NCBI GenBank assembly: GCA_016935485.1
Contig: JAFGQW010000342.1
Location: 1 to 41,808 of the forward strand
Direction of reading: 5' to 3'
From: Planctomycetota bacterium
Lineage (GTDB): Bacteria; Planctomycetota; JAFGQW01
Length of the DNA: 41,808 bases
A model generated the notes under the pieces. That model saw only the letters and a list, made by a program, of their open reading frames with translations. It was not told where the DNA came from and ran no database searches. Of this stretch, positions 15,737 through 24,810 are shown one piece after another (the stretch's first letter is position 1; each line of letters begins with the position of its first letter). The translations under genes were made by a program, and so were the position numbers.

Positions 15737-17254
15737 TCAGAGCAGCGCGAGCCTCAGGCCGTTGGTCACGCAGCGCAGCCCACCGGGGTAGCCCGCCTGG
15801 ATCGTGACGGCGGCGGCGTAGACCAGGAGACCCCGGAGCTTCGGGTTGGCGGGCCACTGGATGTGGGCGCGCGCGAAGCCGGAGGCGTTCATGGAACCGG
15901 CGAACTTCGTCACGAAGGGGAGCTGGCCGGCGACCACCATCACGAGGAGCTCGTCGGGCCAGAGCGGGATCGTGCGGGGGCCCGCCACGGCGATCCCCCG
16001 GTCGTGGAGCGACAGCCCGATGGCGTAGGGGATGGACGCGTTGGTGGGCAGGTCGAGGTCGAGCGAGGTGAGCCCGCCGGGCATCGGCGTCGGGCTGTCC
16101 TCGCGGAGCGGCACGTACTCCAGCGCGCCGATGTCGGGCGCGTGGAGCGAGTCGCCGTCGCCGTCCGCCGTGCGGGCGCGCCCGGCGAGGTCGGTGGTCG
16201 GATCGAGCGCGGCGCTCACGGCGGCCCGATCGATCAGCGGCGAGAAGGGCGAGAGGTCGGGCTCTCCGGGCGTCTGGAAGATCGGGTCGATTTTGAGGTT
16301 GCCGTTGTGGTGGGCTTGCGGCGGGTTGGTCCCGGAGGCGGTGAGAAAGCAGCAGTGGGTGACGGCCGGGGCGGGCACGTCGACCAGATCGCCGGCCAGG
16401 TTGCCGTGGAAGATGCTGTTGCGGATCTGGAGGCCGGCGGCCGAAGCGCCGCTCAGGAACCGGAAGCCGGCGCCGGCGGCGCCGCGCACGGTCAGATGGG
16501 TGAACAGCGGCTGCGAGGTGGCGCCCGCCAGGAAGCGAACGCCGTCCCCGCCGGTGTCCATCAGCGCGCAGCTCTCGATCACGGTGAGGATCTCCCCCGT
16601 GCTCGCCTGGAGCTCGATCGCCGCCCCGCCGTTGGCGTCGAACCGGCAGGCGCGGATCCGCCCGCCCAGGCGGTCGGCCGCGGCGGCCTCGAGACGGACG
16701 CCGACGTTCGTGTTGGACTGGATCGCGCACTGCTCCACGAGCGGTTCCCGCGCGCCCGGGCTCGTGCCTTCGAGCACGATGGCGCCGAGGTTCCAGGACA
16801 GGCAGCAGTCCCGCACCACCGGCCCCGGCCCGCTGCCGACGGCGGCGGAGACCCGTACCGCCGGATCGCCCCCGTGCAGCCCCAGGCCGCTCAGCACATT
16901 CCTGAGGTCGGTGCCCGCGGCGAACTCGAGGAGCGCCTCGCCGACCTTGCCGTCTCCGTAGATGACGCTCTGCTCCGGCCCCGCGCCGACGAGCGCCACC
17001 CCGGCCGGAATCGTGAGCGGGAACTGCTCGCCCATGCGCGACTCGTGGAACCCGGGCAGGATGTGCACGCACAGCCCGCCGGCGGGCGACGGCAGCGGCA
17101 GCTGGCCGAGCGTGTGGGTCAGCGTCTTCCAGGGTCGGAGCCGGGAACCGTCTCCCGAGAGGTTGCTGCCGGTCGTGGCATCGACGTAGTAGTCTCCGGC
17201 CCAGGCCGTTGCCGCCAGCAACAGCCCCAGGCCGAGGGCACGAATTCCGTACAC
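15737..17254 (-). CDS. Secreted right-handed beta-helix protein (DUF1565-like)
   Basis: This 505-residue exported protein has a signal peptide (LGLGLLLAATAWAG). DYYVDATTGSNLSGDGSRLRPW is the usual DUF1565 opening of parallel beta-helix proteins. Coils with repeated C..N/D turns follow (CCLSWNLGAI, CAIQSNTNVG, CRFDANGGAA, IRNSIFHGN), then SPLIDRA and PDIGALEY, which typically close the helix. The last 115 residues (from LTSLDLDLP) are a diverged copy of the C-terminal domain in the proteins at 9861 and 17513. The start is a GTG at 17254 with AGGAAGGA six bases upstream. Such helices often bind or cleave polysaccharide, but no catalytic residues are evident. It is divergent from the propeller protein at 17513. 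Confidence 0.87.
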   Translation of the reverse strand: MYGIRALGLGLLLAATAWAGDYYVDATTGSNLSGDGSRLRPWKTLTHTLGQLPLPSPAGGLCVHILPGFHESRMGEQFPLTIPAGVALVGAGPEQSVIYGDGKVGEALLEFAAGTDLRNVLSGLGLHGGDPAVRVSAAVGSGPGPVVRDCCLSWNLGAIVLEGTSPGAREPLVEQCAIQSNTNVGVRLEAAAADRLGGRIRACRFDANGGAAIELQASTGEILTVIESCALMDTGGDGVRFLAGATSQPLFTHLTVRGAAGAGFRFLSGASAAGLQIRNSIFHGNLAGDLVDVPAPAVTHCCFLTASGTNPPQAHHNGNLKIDPIFQTPGEPDLSPFSPLIDRAAVSAALDPTTDLAGRARTADGDGDSLHAPDIGALEYVPLREDSPTPMPGGLTSLDLDLPTNASIPYAIGLSLHDRGIAVAGPRTIPLWPDELLVMVVAGQLPFVTKFAGSMNASGFARAHIQWPANPKLRGLLVYAAAVTIQAGYPGGLRCVTNGLRLALL

Positions 17255-17512
17255 GGCTCGTCCTTCCTGCCGGACTCTCGCGCAGTCCTTCGGCGCTCTC
17301 CCTTCCGGCCCGTCCCAGCGCCGGGGCCGGATTCCTCAACTCCTCGAACATAGGAAACGGGACCGGGAAACGGCAAGTTTTTTTTCGAGAATCCTCTTTT
17401 TCGGCCGGTCCGGACTTGGCAGCATGGATGGGTTGAGACCGGGTGTGGCGCGAGCCTGGATCGGCGCCTGGGACAGTGCCTTGCGGTTCTCTTGCGGAAG
17501 GAGACGACGCCC

Positions 17513-18952
17513 ATGACCCGTTTCGGTCTGCTTCTCGGCCTGTCGCTCGTCCTGGCCGGGGCCGTCTCGGCCCAGGACGGGGTGTGGTTGGCGAACTATC
17601 AGACGGGCAGCCCCGGGATCACGAAGTACGCCTTCGACGGGACGTTGCTGGTGGACGTGCCCCTTCCCGGCACGCTCTGCTACTCGGCGGCCGTCGACTA
17701 CGTGCAGGACGTGTGGATCACCACCAGCGGGAGCCAGGCGCTGAAGCTGGACACCGGCGGCCGGATCCTGCTGACCGTCACCACGGGCGCGTCGCCCCAG
17801 GGCGTGGCCGTGGATGCGGCGAGCAACCTGATCGTCGTTTCGCGGGGCGCCCGGACCGTGACGAAGTTCGATCCCGCGGGCAAACCCATCGCCACCGCGC
17901 CCACCCCCAAGGGCGCACTGTCCTGCATCGTGGACCCGGGCGGCAACGTCTGGGTGCCGTGCTTCGATCTCGGCGCGAACGTTCCTTTCGAGCTCTACCG
18001 GTACGACAGCGGCCTGCAGACGCTCGTCACGTTCACGTTCACCCCGGTGTCGACCGCCACCTTCGGCCTGAGCGGGATCGCCTGCGATCCCGTCGGGGAT
18101 CTGTACGTGGCGAACCAGGATCGCTCCACCGTGATGAAGATCGCGACGAACGGCGCGCTCCTCTGGGAGACCCCGGTGTCCGCCTACGCGCGGGGCGTGT
18201 CCGTCGACGTGGTCGGCAACGTCTGGGCGGCAGGGCACGCGGGGCGCGCGGTCTTTCAGCTGAGGGCAGCCGACGGTGCGTTGCTGCGCACGATCAACAC
18301 GCCGAATGCTTCGCCGCTCTGCGGCACGCTCGTCGACGCCAACAGCGATCTCTGGTCGCTCGGCAACGTGAGCCCGAACATCAACAAGTGGGATCGCCTG
18401 AGCGGCGTGAACCTGCTGCAGCGCAACCAGCGCGGCGGCAGCACCGTGGCCATGGGCGACAGCAGCGGCTACCACAGTGCGGTGATCCTGAACGGGGCCA
18501 GGGACTTCGACGGCGACGGCGTCTCCAACCTCGACGAGGCGCTGGCGGGCTCGAACTACCTGGACATCTTCAGCACGCCCAGGACGCCGACCCCCATCTT
18601 CTCCGGCAGCCTGACCGGCGGAACGACGCTCTACGTCGGCGTGCGCCACCGGGCGAGCGCCGGAATGAACTACGGGGTCGGCTTCAGCTTCGGCGCGACG
18701 CCGGGCATTCCGGTGCCGGGCGTGGGCACGATCCCGCTGAACCTCGACAACCTCTTCCTCCTGTCCGTGGTGGTCCGCCCGCCGATGTTCCAGAACACGC
18801 TGGGCGTCCTGGACGGCCTCGGCGACGGTCTGGCCCGCGTCCGGGTTCCAGCGGGACTGCCGAGCTCGATCGACGTGTACGTCGCCTTCGTCACGTTCGA
18901 CCGGCGCGGCATCCAGACCATCTCTAACCCCGGGAAGCTGAGGACGCCATAG
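17513..18952 (+). CDS. Secreted NHL/SMP-30-like beta-propeller with C-terminal domain
   Basis: This 479-residue exported protein has a signal peptide (LLLGLSLVLAGAVSA). Residues of about 25-310 contain repeated blades of the form GV.VD..GN.WV......V.K....G (for example ASPQGVAVDAASNLIVVS and GLSGIACDPVGDLYVANQ), like NHL or SMP-30 propellers. A calcium-type loop, DFDGDGVSNLDEAL, follows, as in thrombospondin type 3 or dockerin-like modules. The final 120 residues are the C-terminal domain shared with the proteins at 9861 and 15737. The ATG at 17513 has GGAAGGAG nine bases upstream. An alternative start seven codons earlier would include that site. Binding outside the cell is the most likely role. 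Confidence 0.87.
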   Translation: MTRFGLLLGLSLVLAGAVSAQDGVWLANYQTGSPGITKYAFDGTLLVDVPLPGTLCYSAAVDYVQDVWITTSGSQALKLDTGGRILLTVTTGASPQGVAVDAASNLIVVSRGARTVTKFDPAGKPIATAPTPKGALSCIVDPGGNVWVPCFDLGANVPFELYRYDSGLQTLVTFTFTPVSTATFGLSGIACDPVGDLYVANQDRSTVMKIATNGALLWETPVSAYARGVSVDVVGNVWAAGHAGRAVFQLRAADGALLRTINTPNASPLCGTLVDANSDLWSLGNVSPNINKWDRLSGVNLLQRNQRGGSTVAMGDSSGYHSAVILNGARDFDGDGVSNLDEALAGSNYLDIFSTPRTPTPIFSGSLTGGTTLYVGVRHRASAGMNYGVGFSFGATPGIPVPGVGTIPLNLDNLFLLSVVVRPPMFQNTLGVLDGLGDGLARVRVPAGLPSSIDVYVAFVTFDRRGIQTISNPGKLRTP

Positions 18953-18992
18953 CGCGGGCGGCGCGCGCCGGGGCGGTCGAGGCGGCTCCGGC

Positions 18993-19010
18993 GGCGCGTC
19001 CGCACGCGCC
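18993..19010 (+). terminator. Hairpin between propeller gene and M20 peptidase
   Basis: GGCGCGT and ACGCGCC make a perfect 7-bp stem with a 4-base loop, 40 bases after one stop codon and 10 bases before the next start. It has no T-run. It may end the first transcript or act in the leader of the second. Confidence 0.4.
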
Positions 19011-19019
19011 GAGAACGGC

Positions 19020-20231
19020 ATGATGGACGACCTGGCCGAGCGAATCCGCCGCTTCGTGCACGAGGCCGCCCGGGTTGAATCGATGGTGCGGCTGCTCCGG
19101 GAGCTCGTGGAGATTCCGAGTGGGAGCGGCGATGCGGCGGGGCTCGACCGCGTCGAGGCGGTCATGGCGCGGGTGCTCGCGGCGCAGGGCTTCCCGACGA
19201 GCCGGCTGCCCGGCGACGTGCTGCTTGCGCGCCGCACCGGTCGCGCCGGCGCGCGCCCGGTGTTGCTCGTCGGCCACCTCGACACGGTCTATCCGCCCGG
19301 AGATCTGTTCTCGGGGCTCGGGGCGACGGTGGATGCCGGCGGCCGCCCGATGCTCCGGGGGCCGGGCGCCGTGGACATGAAGGGCGGGCTCGTGGTGCTG
19401 ACCGCGGCGCTCGAGGCGCTCGCGGCGGTCGGCCTGCTCGAGCAGGCTCCGCTCACCGTGGTCCTCAACCGGGACGAGGAGATCGGCTCGCCGGCTTCGG
19501 CCGACACGATCGCGCGCATAAGCCGGGACCACGCGCTCGCGCTCGTGCTCGAGCCGGGCTTCGACCTCGATGACGGGGCCACCACGGTGGTGGTGGCGCG
19601 GGCCGGTCTGGCGCGCGTCGAGGTCCGGGTGGAGGGCGCCGAGGCCCATGCGGGCAACCACCCGGAGCGCGGTCTCAGCGCGGTCGCGACCGCGGCGCGC
19701 ATGGTGGGGCCGATCGACGCGCTGGCGGCGCCCGCGCAGGACCTCCTGGTGAAGGTGTGCACGTTCCACGGCGGACACCGCATCAACCAGGTGCCGGGCG
19801 CGGCTGTCCTCGGGATCGACGTGCGGTTTGCGGCGTCCGCGCAGTGGGAGGCGAGCCGCGCGGAGATCGAGCGAATCGCGGCGGAGACCGCCGATCACAA
19901 TCCGCTCACGGGCGCCCGGACGCGGGCCACGGTCGCGGTCCTCGGACTCAAGCCGCCCATGGCGCGGTTCCCGGAGGTCGAGCCGTTTCTCGGCGTGTTG
20001 CTCGAGTCCGCGGCGGCGCTGGGGCTTCGCCTCGTGCCCGGCCGGCGCAACGGCACCAGCGACGGCAACCACACGGCGCGCGCCGGCACACCGACCCTCG
20101 ACGGGCTCGGCGCGGTCGGCGTGGGCATGCACGTCTCCGGCCGGGAGGCGGTGCGGACGAGCTCGCTCCCGGAGCGCGCGGCGCTGCTGGCGCTCGCGCT
20201 GGCGCGGTTGCAGGGCGGACACGGGGACTGA
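19020..20231 (+). CDS. M20 family metallopeptidase (carboxypeptidase G2-like)
   Basis: This 403-residue cytoplasmic zinc peptidase or amidohydrolase has the M20 metal and catalytic set: LLVGHLDTVYPPG, GPGAVDMKGG, LNRDEEIGSP and LVLEPGFDLDD. The dimerisation-domain motif is GAEAHAGNHPERG. The C-terminal TSDGNHTARAGTPTLDGLGAVG plus GMHVSGREAV matches carboxypeptidase G2 and related glutamate carboxypeptidases rather than DapE. Likely substrates are acylated amino acids or folate-type glutamyl conjugates, but this is family inference. There is a double ATG at 19020 with only a weak GAGAA in front. No signal peptide is present, so it is intracellular. Confidence 0.9.
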   Translation: MMDDLAERIRRFVHEAARVESMVRLLRELVEIPSGSGDAAGLDRVEAVMARVLAAQGFPTSRLPGDVLLARRTGRAGARPVLLVGHLDTVYPPGDLFSGLGATVDAGGRPMLRGPGAVDMKGGLVVLTAALEALAAVGLLEQAPLTVVLNRDEEIGSPASADTIARISRDHALALVLEPGFDLDDGATTVVVARAGLARVEVRVEGAEAHAGNHPERGLSAVATAARMVGPIDALAAPAQDLLVKVCTFHGGHRINQVPGAAVLGIDVRFAASAQWEASRAEIERIAAETADHNPLTGARTRATVAVLGLKPPMARFPEVEPFLGVLLESAAALGLRLVPGRRNGTSDGNHTARAGTPTLDGLGAVGVGMHVSGREAVRTSSLPERAALLALALARLQGGHGD

Positions 20232-20415
20232 ATGAGGGGTGAGGGGTGAGGGTGAAGCGTGCGGGGACGGCCTGGGGTCTGACCCCCGATTCGGGTGAAG
20301 TGCAATTCGATGGGGTCAGGCGCCGGAAGTTGCAGACACGGTGGTCCGCAATTCGATGGGGTCAGGCACCGGAAGTTGCAGGGGCGCTCGAGCACGAGCA
20401 CGAGCACGAGAAGAG
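20232..20415. repeat. Composite intergenic repeat region
   Basis: The gap between two convergent genes is made of several repeat types. TGAGGGG words run from 20234 to 20255. GGGGTC-T-GACCCC forms a small palindrome at 20274-20286. A 33-base unit starting CAATTCGATGGGGTCAGG and ending GGAAGTTGCAG occurs at 20303-20335 and 20349-20381 with one mismatch. GAGCACGAG words fill 20390-20415. No gene is supported in 20232-20472. Confidence 0.75.
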
Positions 20416-20472
20416 ACGTGCGCGCGCTGCGTGGCGCGGGCGGGTTGCACCCGCGGGCGCCCGCGCGGCTGC

Positions 20473-22587
20473 TCAGTCCTTCCGCACCCGGATCCGCGCG
20501 TCGACGACCTTGCAAGTCTCGGCCGTCGAGCCGGCCATGAACGGGTTGACGTCCATCTCGATCACCAGCGGGTGGTTCGTGATCAGGGCCGAGAGCCGTT
20601 GCAGGCAGTCCTTGAGGATGTCGATGCGCGAGGACGGCTCGCCGCGCACGCCCTCGAGCAGCGGATAGCCGCGGATGCCCTCGATCATGGTGCGTGCGTC
20701 GAGGTCCGTGATCGGCGCCAGCCGCATGAAGGTGTCCTGCAGCACCTCGACGTACTTGCCGCCCATGCCGAAGACCACCAGGTCGCCGTAGGACGGATCC
20801 TCCCTGACGCCCATGAAGACCTCGCGCTCGCCGGCCACCATCTCCTGGACGAGAAAGCCGGAGAGCTGGGCGCCGCGGCTGAGCCGCTCGAAGTCGGCGC
20901 GCATCTCCCGGAGTGCCGCGAGCAGCTCGGTCTCGTCGTGGAGGTCGAGCCGGACTCCCTTGAGCTCGGTCTTGTGCACGATGCCCTTGCCGGCGAGCTT
21001 GAGAACCACCGGGTACCCGATCCCGCGCGCCGCGTCGAGCGCTTCCTGCTCGCTCGTCACGGTGGCCCAGCGCGCCACCGGAATGCCGTAGCGCACCAGC
21101 ACCTCCATGACGCGGTCGGGGGAGAGGTAGCCCTCCGCATCGGCCCGGGCCGGGTCGAGCCGCGCGTCCACGGCGCCGATGTCGACGTCGACCTCGAGGA
21201 TCTTGCCCTCCGGGCGGTTGCGGCGGCTGGCGTAGGTCACCAGCGCGTGGAGCGCCTTGGCGGCCGCCTCCGGGAAGAGGTAAACGGGCGGCAGGTCGGG
21301 GATGCGGTCGCGGATCGTGGTGTGCCATTCCAGCGGGGCCAGGATCACGCTGACGATCGGCTTGTCGATGCGGCGGCTCTGCTCGCGGATGGCGCTGGCG
21401 ACATCCAGGGGATCGATCAGGAGCGGGGGCACGAAGATCGCCATGATCTGGTCGACGCCCGGGTCGCGGCCCAGGCACTCCAGCGCCCGGCCGTAGTCCG
21501 CGGCCTGCGCTCCGGCGATCATGTCGACCGGGTTCCTCAGACTCGCCTCCGGCGGCAGGAACGCGCCGAGCGCCGCCACGGTCTCCGGGGCGAGGCGGGC
21601 CATCTGGAGCCCCATGCCGATGATCGCGTCCGTGGCCATGATCGCCGGGCCCCCGGCGTTGGTGAGCACCGCGACGCTGGGACCGTGCGGCAGGGGACAT
21701 CCGCGCAGCGCCTGGAGCACGTCGAAGAGGTCCTCCATGCTGCACACCCGCAGCACGCCGGCCTGTTCGGTGAGCGCGGTCACCGCCTGGTCGGGGCCGG
21801 CCAGCGCGCCGGTGTGGGAGGAGGCGGCCCGGGCGCCGGCCTCGGTGCGGCCGGCCTTGACCAGCACGATGGGCTTCTTGCGGGTGATGCGCCGCGCCAG
21901 CTCCTTGAAGATGCGGGGGTCGCCCACGCTCTCGAGGTACATGGCGATGATCCGGGTGCGCTCGTTGTGCTCGAGATACTCGAGCACGTCGTTGGCGTTC
22001 ACGTCCGCCTTGTTGCCCAGGCTGATGAACGTGGACAGCCCGAGACCCAGCTGGCGGGCGATGATGAGGATCGCGACGCCGAGCGCGCCGCTCTGGCTCA
22101 TGAACCCGATCGATCCGGCATGGGGACCTTGCGGTGCGAACGTGGCATTGAGCCGCACTTCGGGGTCCGTGTTGATCACGCCCATGCAGTTCGGCCCCAC
22201 CAGCACCATGCCGTGGCGCCGCGCGGCCTCGAGCAGCCTGGCCTCGAGCGCGATGCCCTCGCCCTCGATCTCCTTGAAGCCGGCGGTGATCACCACGAGC
22301 GCCTTGACGCCCTTGCGGCCGCACTGCTCCACCACCTCGAGCACGAAGCGCTTGGGCACGCAGATCACCGCCAGGTCCACGGGGTCGGGGATGTCGATGA
22401 CGCGGCCGTAGCACTTGATGGAGTGGATCGTCTCCGCCCGGAGGTTCACCGGGAAGAGGTTTCCGTTGAAGTCGCCGCTCACGATGTTGTGGACGACGTA
22501 CCAGCCGATCGAGCCCTTCCGGGTGGAGGCGCCGATGACGGCGATGGAGCGGGGCCGGAAGACCGGCTGCATGTGGATGCGCGGCAT
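20473..22587 (-). CDS. ADP-forming acyl-CoA synthetase / acetate-CoA ligase
   Basis: This 704-residue single-chain enzyme of the NDP-forming acyl-CoA synthetase superfamily interconverts acyl-CoA, ADP and phosphate with acid, CoA and ATP. The order is a CoA-binding Rossmann domain (SIAVIGASTRKGSIG, then LVVITAGFKE), a ligase-CoA domain (VGPNCMGVIN, FMSQSGALGVAIL, and AASSHTGALAG with the phospho-His), a third domain beginning SVAVLTNAGG, and an ATP-grasp end (YGIPVARWATV, YPVVLKLAGKGIVHKTE, FLVQEMVAGEREVFMGV, ending VIEMDVNPFM). All catalytic landmarks look intact. The start is the ATG at 22587. It has only a weak GGGA, but the N-terminus matches the family. Paralogues include propionyl- and other acyl-specific enzymes. 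The substrate is not resolved. Confidence 0.93.
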   Translation of the reverse strand: MPRIHMQPVFRPRSIAVIGASTRKGSIGWYVVHNIVSGDFNGNLFPVNLRAETIHSIKCYGRVIDIPDPVDLAVICVPKRFVLEVVEQCGRKGVKALVVITAGFKEIEGEGIALEARLLEAARRHGMVLVGPNCMGVINTDPEVRLNATFAPQGPHAGSIGFMSQSGALGVAILIIARQLGLGLSTFISLGNKADVNANDVLEYLEHNERTRIIAMYLESVGDPRIFKELARRITRKKPIVLVKAGRTEAGARAASSHTGALAGPDQAVTALTEQAGVLRVCSMEDLFDVLQALRGCPLPHGPSVAVLTNAGGPAIMATDAIIGMGLQMARLAPETVAALGAFLPPEASLRNPVDMIAGAQAADYGRALECLGRDPGVDQIMAIFVPPLLIDPLDVASAIREQSRRIDKPIVSVILAPLEWHTTIRDRIPDLPPVYLFPEAAAKALHALVTYASRRNRPEGKILEVDVDIGAVDARLDPARADAEGYLSPDRVMEVLVRYGIPVARWATVTSEQEALDAARGIGYPVVLKLAGKGIVHKTELKGVRLDLHDETELLAALREMRADFERLSRGAQLSGFLVQEMVAGEREVFMGVREDPSYGDLVVFGMGGKYVEVLQDTFMRLAPITDLDARTMIEGIRGYPLLEGVRGEPSSRIDILKDCLQRLSALITNHPLVIEMDVNPFMAGSTAETCKVVDARIRVRKD

Positions 22588-22840
22588 GGTCGGATTCCCG
22601 CAAGCAGCAAAACGTCTGGCGGCCCCCGCAGCGCGGGCGCCCGGCCGTCGTTCATTCCTTCTATTTACCACGGAAGCAGTTGCGGCAAGGACGGCGGTGC
22701 GAATCGTCCTCGCGCCCGGCGGCCGCGCCGCCCCGCCTTCCCGGCGATTGCACGGCTCGGCGCTTCTCGGCGCGTGGCGGCGGGTGTATGGTGGCAAGCG
22801 GGGTCGGGGCCCTTCCGGGGCATGCCCGCGGAGAACAAGC

Positions 22841-24742
22841 ATGAGCCGTACTCGTCACCGCCGCGCGGACTGGCGTGGCCTCGCCGGGCTCGCCGTGCTG
22901 CTGGTCGCGGCCGCCGGAGCTCCCGCCCAGCCGATCCCGTTGCCGGGGGTCTCTCTGCCCGAGGGCCGTCTGCAGGGGCTCGGGCGCTACGTGCGGCCGC
23001 TGCGCTCGGGCGGCGGCCTCGCGGAAAGCCGCGGCGCGGCCTGGCAGGTCTGGTGGGAGCTCAACAAGGAGCACTACCTCGGGCTGGCGCGGCGCGACCG
23101 GATGCCGGGGCGCGGCGAGACGGGAGAGGGCGAGCCGTTTGTCGGAGCGCGGCGCCCGCCGGATCCGGCGGCGCGTCCCTTCGGCGCCGATGCGCGGGTC
23201 CGGCTGGTGCGCCCCGATCTGGAGCTGCTGCTCCGCGAGGACAAGACCCTCGTGCGGGTGGCGGCGGCGCTCGCGCTCGGGCAGCTCGGCGATCCGCGGT
23301 CGGCGGGCGCACTGCTCGACGCCGTGGGGGACTCCAACGCCGACGTGCAGGACGCGGCGGTGCTTGCGCTCGGGATGGTGGGCGATCCCGATGGCGTCCG
23401 CGCGCTCGAGGAACTCCTCGGGAAGACGGCAAATGGGGCCCGCCTGGTGCGCCAGAGCCAGGTGAACGACCGGCTCAGAGCCACGGCGGCGCTGGCGCTC
23501 GGGCTGACGGGCCGCGCGGACGCCCTGTTCGGGCTCGCCGCGGCCACGGACCGCACCGAGCCTCGGGACGTGCGCGCCGCGGCGGTGCTCGGCATCGGGC
23601 TGCTCGATGGCGAGGGAGGGGATTCCCACCTCGTCGAGGTGCTCGAGCGCAAGAACAGCGGTGCGCAGATCCGGGCGGCGGCGGCGATCGCACTGGGGCA
23701 CACCGGGGGCGAGCTGGCGCGGCCGGCGCTGCTCTCGGCGCTGCGCAGCACGAACACGGAGGTGCGGCGGGCGGCGGCGCTGGCGCTGGGAAACCTCGTT
23801 TTCCCGCGGCCCGAGGCGGCGCGGCTGGCACAGGCCCGCGCGCGCCGCCGCGAGGCGAAGGACGCCGCGCCCGAAGCGCTGGCGCGCATGGACGCCTTCC
23901 TCGCGACGCTCGAGGCCGCGGCGGCCAGGGAGGCCAACGAGGCCGAGCGGTTCGACGCCGCACGCGGCCGCGCGCTCCGGATCGCCGCGGCCGAGGACGC
24001 CGAGCAGGGAGTCCGGCAGTTCGCGGCCATCGCGCTGGGGCAGACGGGAGGGCCGGAGGAGCGCGGTTTCCTGGTCGCGCTGCTGGAGGATCGCCTGCTC
24101 GAGCTGAGACCCTTTGCCGGGCTGGCTCTGGGCATCCTCGGTGGCCGCGGGGCCGATGACGACGGGCGCGCGGCGACCGTCCTGCTCCGGGAGTTCCGCG
24201 CGGCAAGCCGCCTCGACCATCGGGTCGCGTTCGCGGTCGCCCTCGGGCTGCGCGGCTGGCGCGGGGCCGGCGAGCCGATCCTCGCGGAGATGGAGCGGGT
24301 GACGGATCCGCTGAGCCGCTCCTACCATGCCGTGGCGCTGGCCATGCTGGGCCACACGGAGGCGCTCGGCGCGGTGGTGAAGGTCATGCTGGAGGCGCGC
24401 GAGCGGGACGAGCTGCAGCAGAGCGCCATGGCCTACGGCCTGCTCGCCACCGCGCAGAGTACCGAGATGCTCGCCGAGCGGCTAGCGCGCAGCCGGGATC
24501 GCTTCGAGCGCAAGCAGGCCGCGGTGGGTCTGGCGCTCTTCGGCCGTAGCAGCGATCTCCGCGCTCTCAGCCGCTACCTCCGGGACACGAGCCAGCCCGC
24601 TTCGGACCGGGCCTTTGTCATCGAAGGGCTGGGCATGGCCGGCGATGTCCGCGACCCGGGGCCGCTGGCGCGGCTGGCCGGCGCCTACAGCTTCCATCTC
24701 GGCTTCGAGGCCATCGAGCGGGCCCTCCAGCGCAAGTGGTGA
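22841..24742 (+). CDS. Secreted HEAT-repeat protein
   Basis: This 633-residue protein has a signal peptide (LAGLAVLLVAAAGAPA). A Trp-containing segment (AWQVWWELNKEHYL) resembles the N-terminal region of other planctomycete HEAT proteins. From about residue 125 to the end are tandem HEAT-like helical pairs with the signature (A)ALALG.LGD....LL.A(L)...(D)..VR.AA. Repeats before and after an Arg/Glu-rich segment near 330-390 are well preserved. These solenoids are protein-binding scaffolds, and no enzyme motif was found. GGAG lies seven bases before the ATG at 22841. Two further exported-protein genes follow on the same strand with gaps of 68 and 164 bases, so they may share expression. Confidence 0.87.
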   Translation: MSRTRHRRADWRGLAGLAVLLVAAAGAPAQPIPLPGVSLPEGRLQGLGRYVRPLRSGGGLAESRGAAWQVWWELNKEHYLGLARRDRMPGRGETGEGEPFVGARRPPDPAARPFGADARVRLVRPDLELLLREDKTLVRVAAALALGQLGDPRSAGALLDAVGDSNADVQDAAVLALGMVGDPDGVRALEELLGKTANGARLVRQSQVNDRLRATAALALGLTGRADALFGLAAATDRTEPRDVRAAAVLGIGLLDGEGGDSHLVEVLERKNSGAQIRAAAAIALGHTGGELARPALLSALRSTNTEVRRAAALALGNLVFPRPEAARLAQARARRREAKDAAPEALARMDAFLATLEAAAAREANEAERFDAARGRALRIAAAEDAEQGVRQFAAIALGQTGGPEERGFLVALLEDRLLELRPFAGLALGILGGRGADDDGRAATVLLREFRAASRLDHRVAFAVALGLRGWRGAGEPILAEMERVTDPLSRSYHAVALAMLGHTEALGAVVKVMLEARERDELQQSAMAYGLLATAQSTEMLAERLARSRDRFERKQAAVGLALFGRSSDLRALSRYLRDTSQPASDRAFVIEGLGMAGDVRDPGPLARLAGAYSFHLGFEAIERALQRKW

Positions 24743-24810
24743 GCGCGCGGAAGGAACACCTGTCTGGGCCGCGACGTGCCGCGGGGTCCACAACAGAGGA
24801 GATCCTGTCG

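Noticed and set aside
14364-17351. A single 995-residue minus-strand protein
   Set aside because: Only the last 427 residues are PepT. The front is the beta-helix gene read in the wrong frame (Arg/Pro-rich).
20341-24159. A 1272-residue plus-strand open frame
   Set aside because: It is His/Asp/Glu/Arg-rich antisense of the acyl-CoA synthetase plus an out-of-phase read of the HEAT gene. It has no domain and begins in a repeat.
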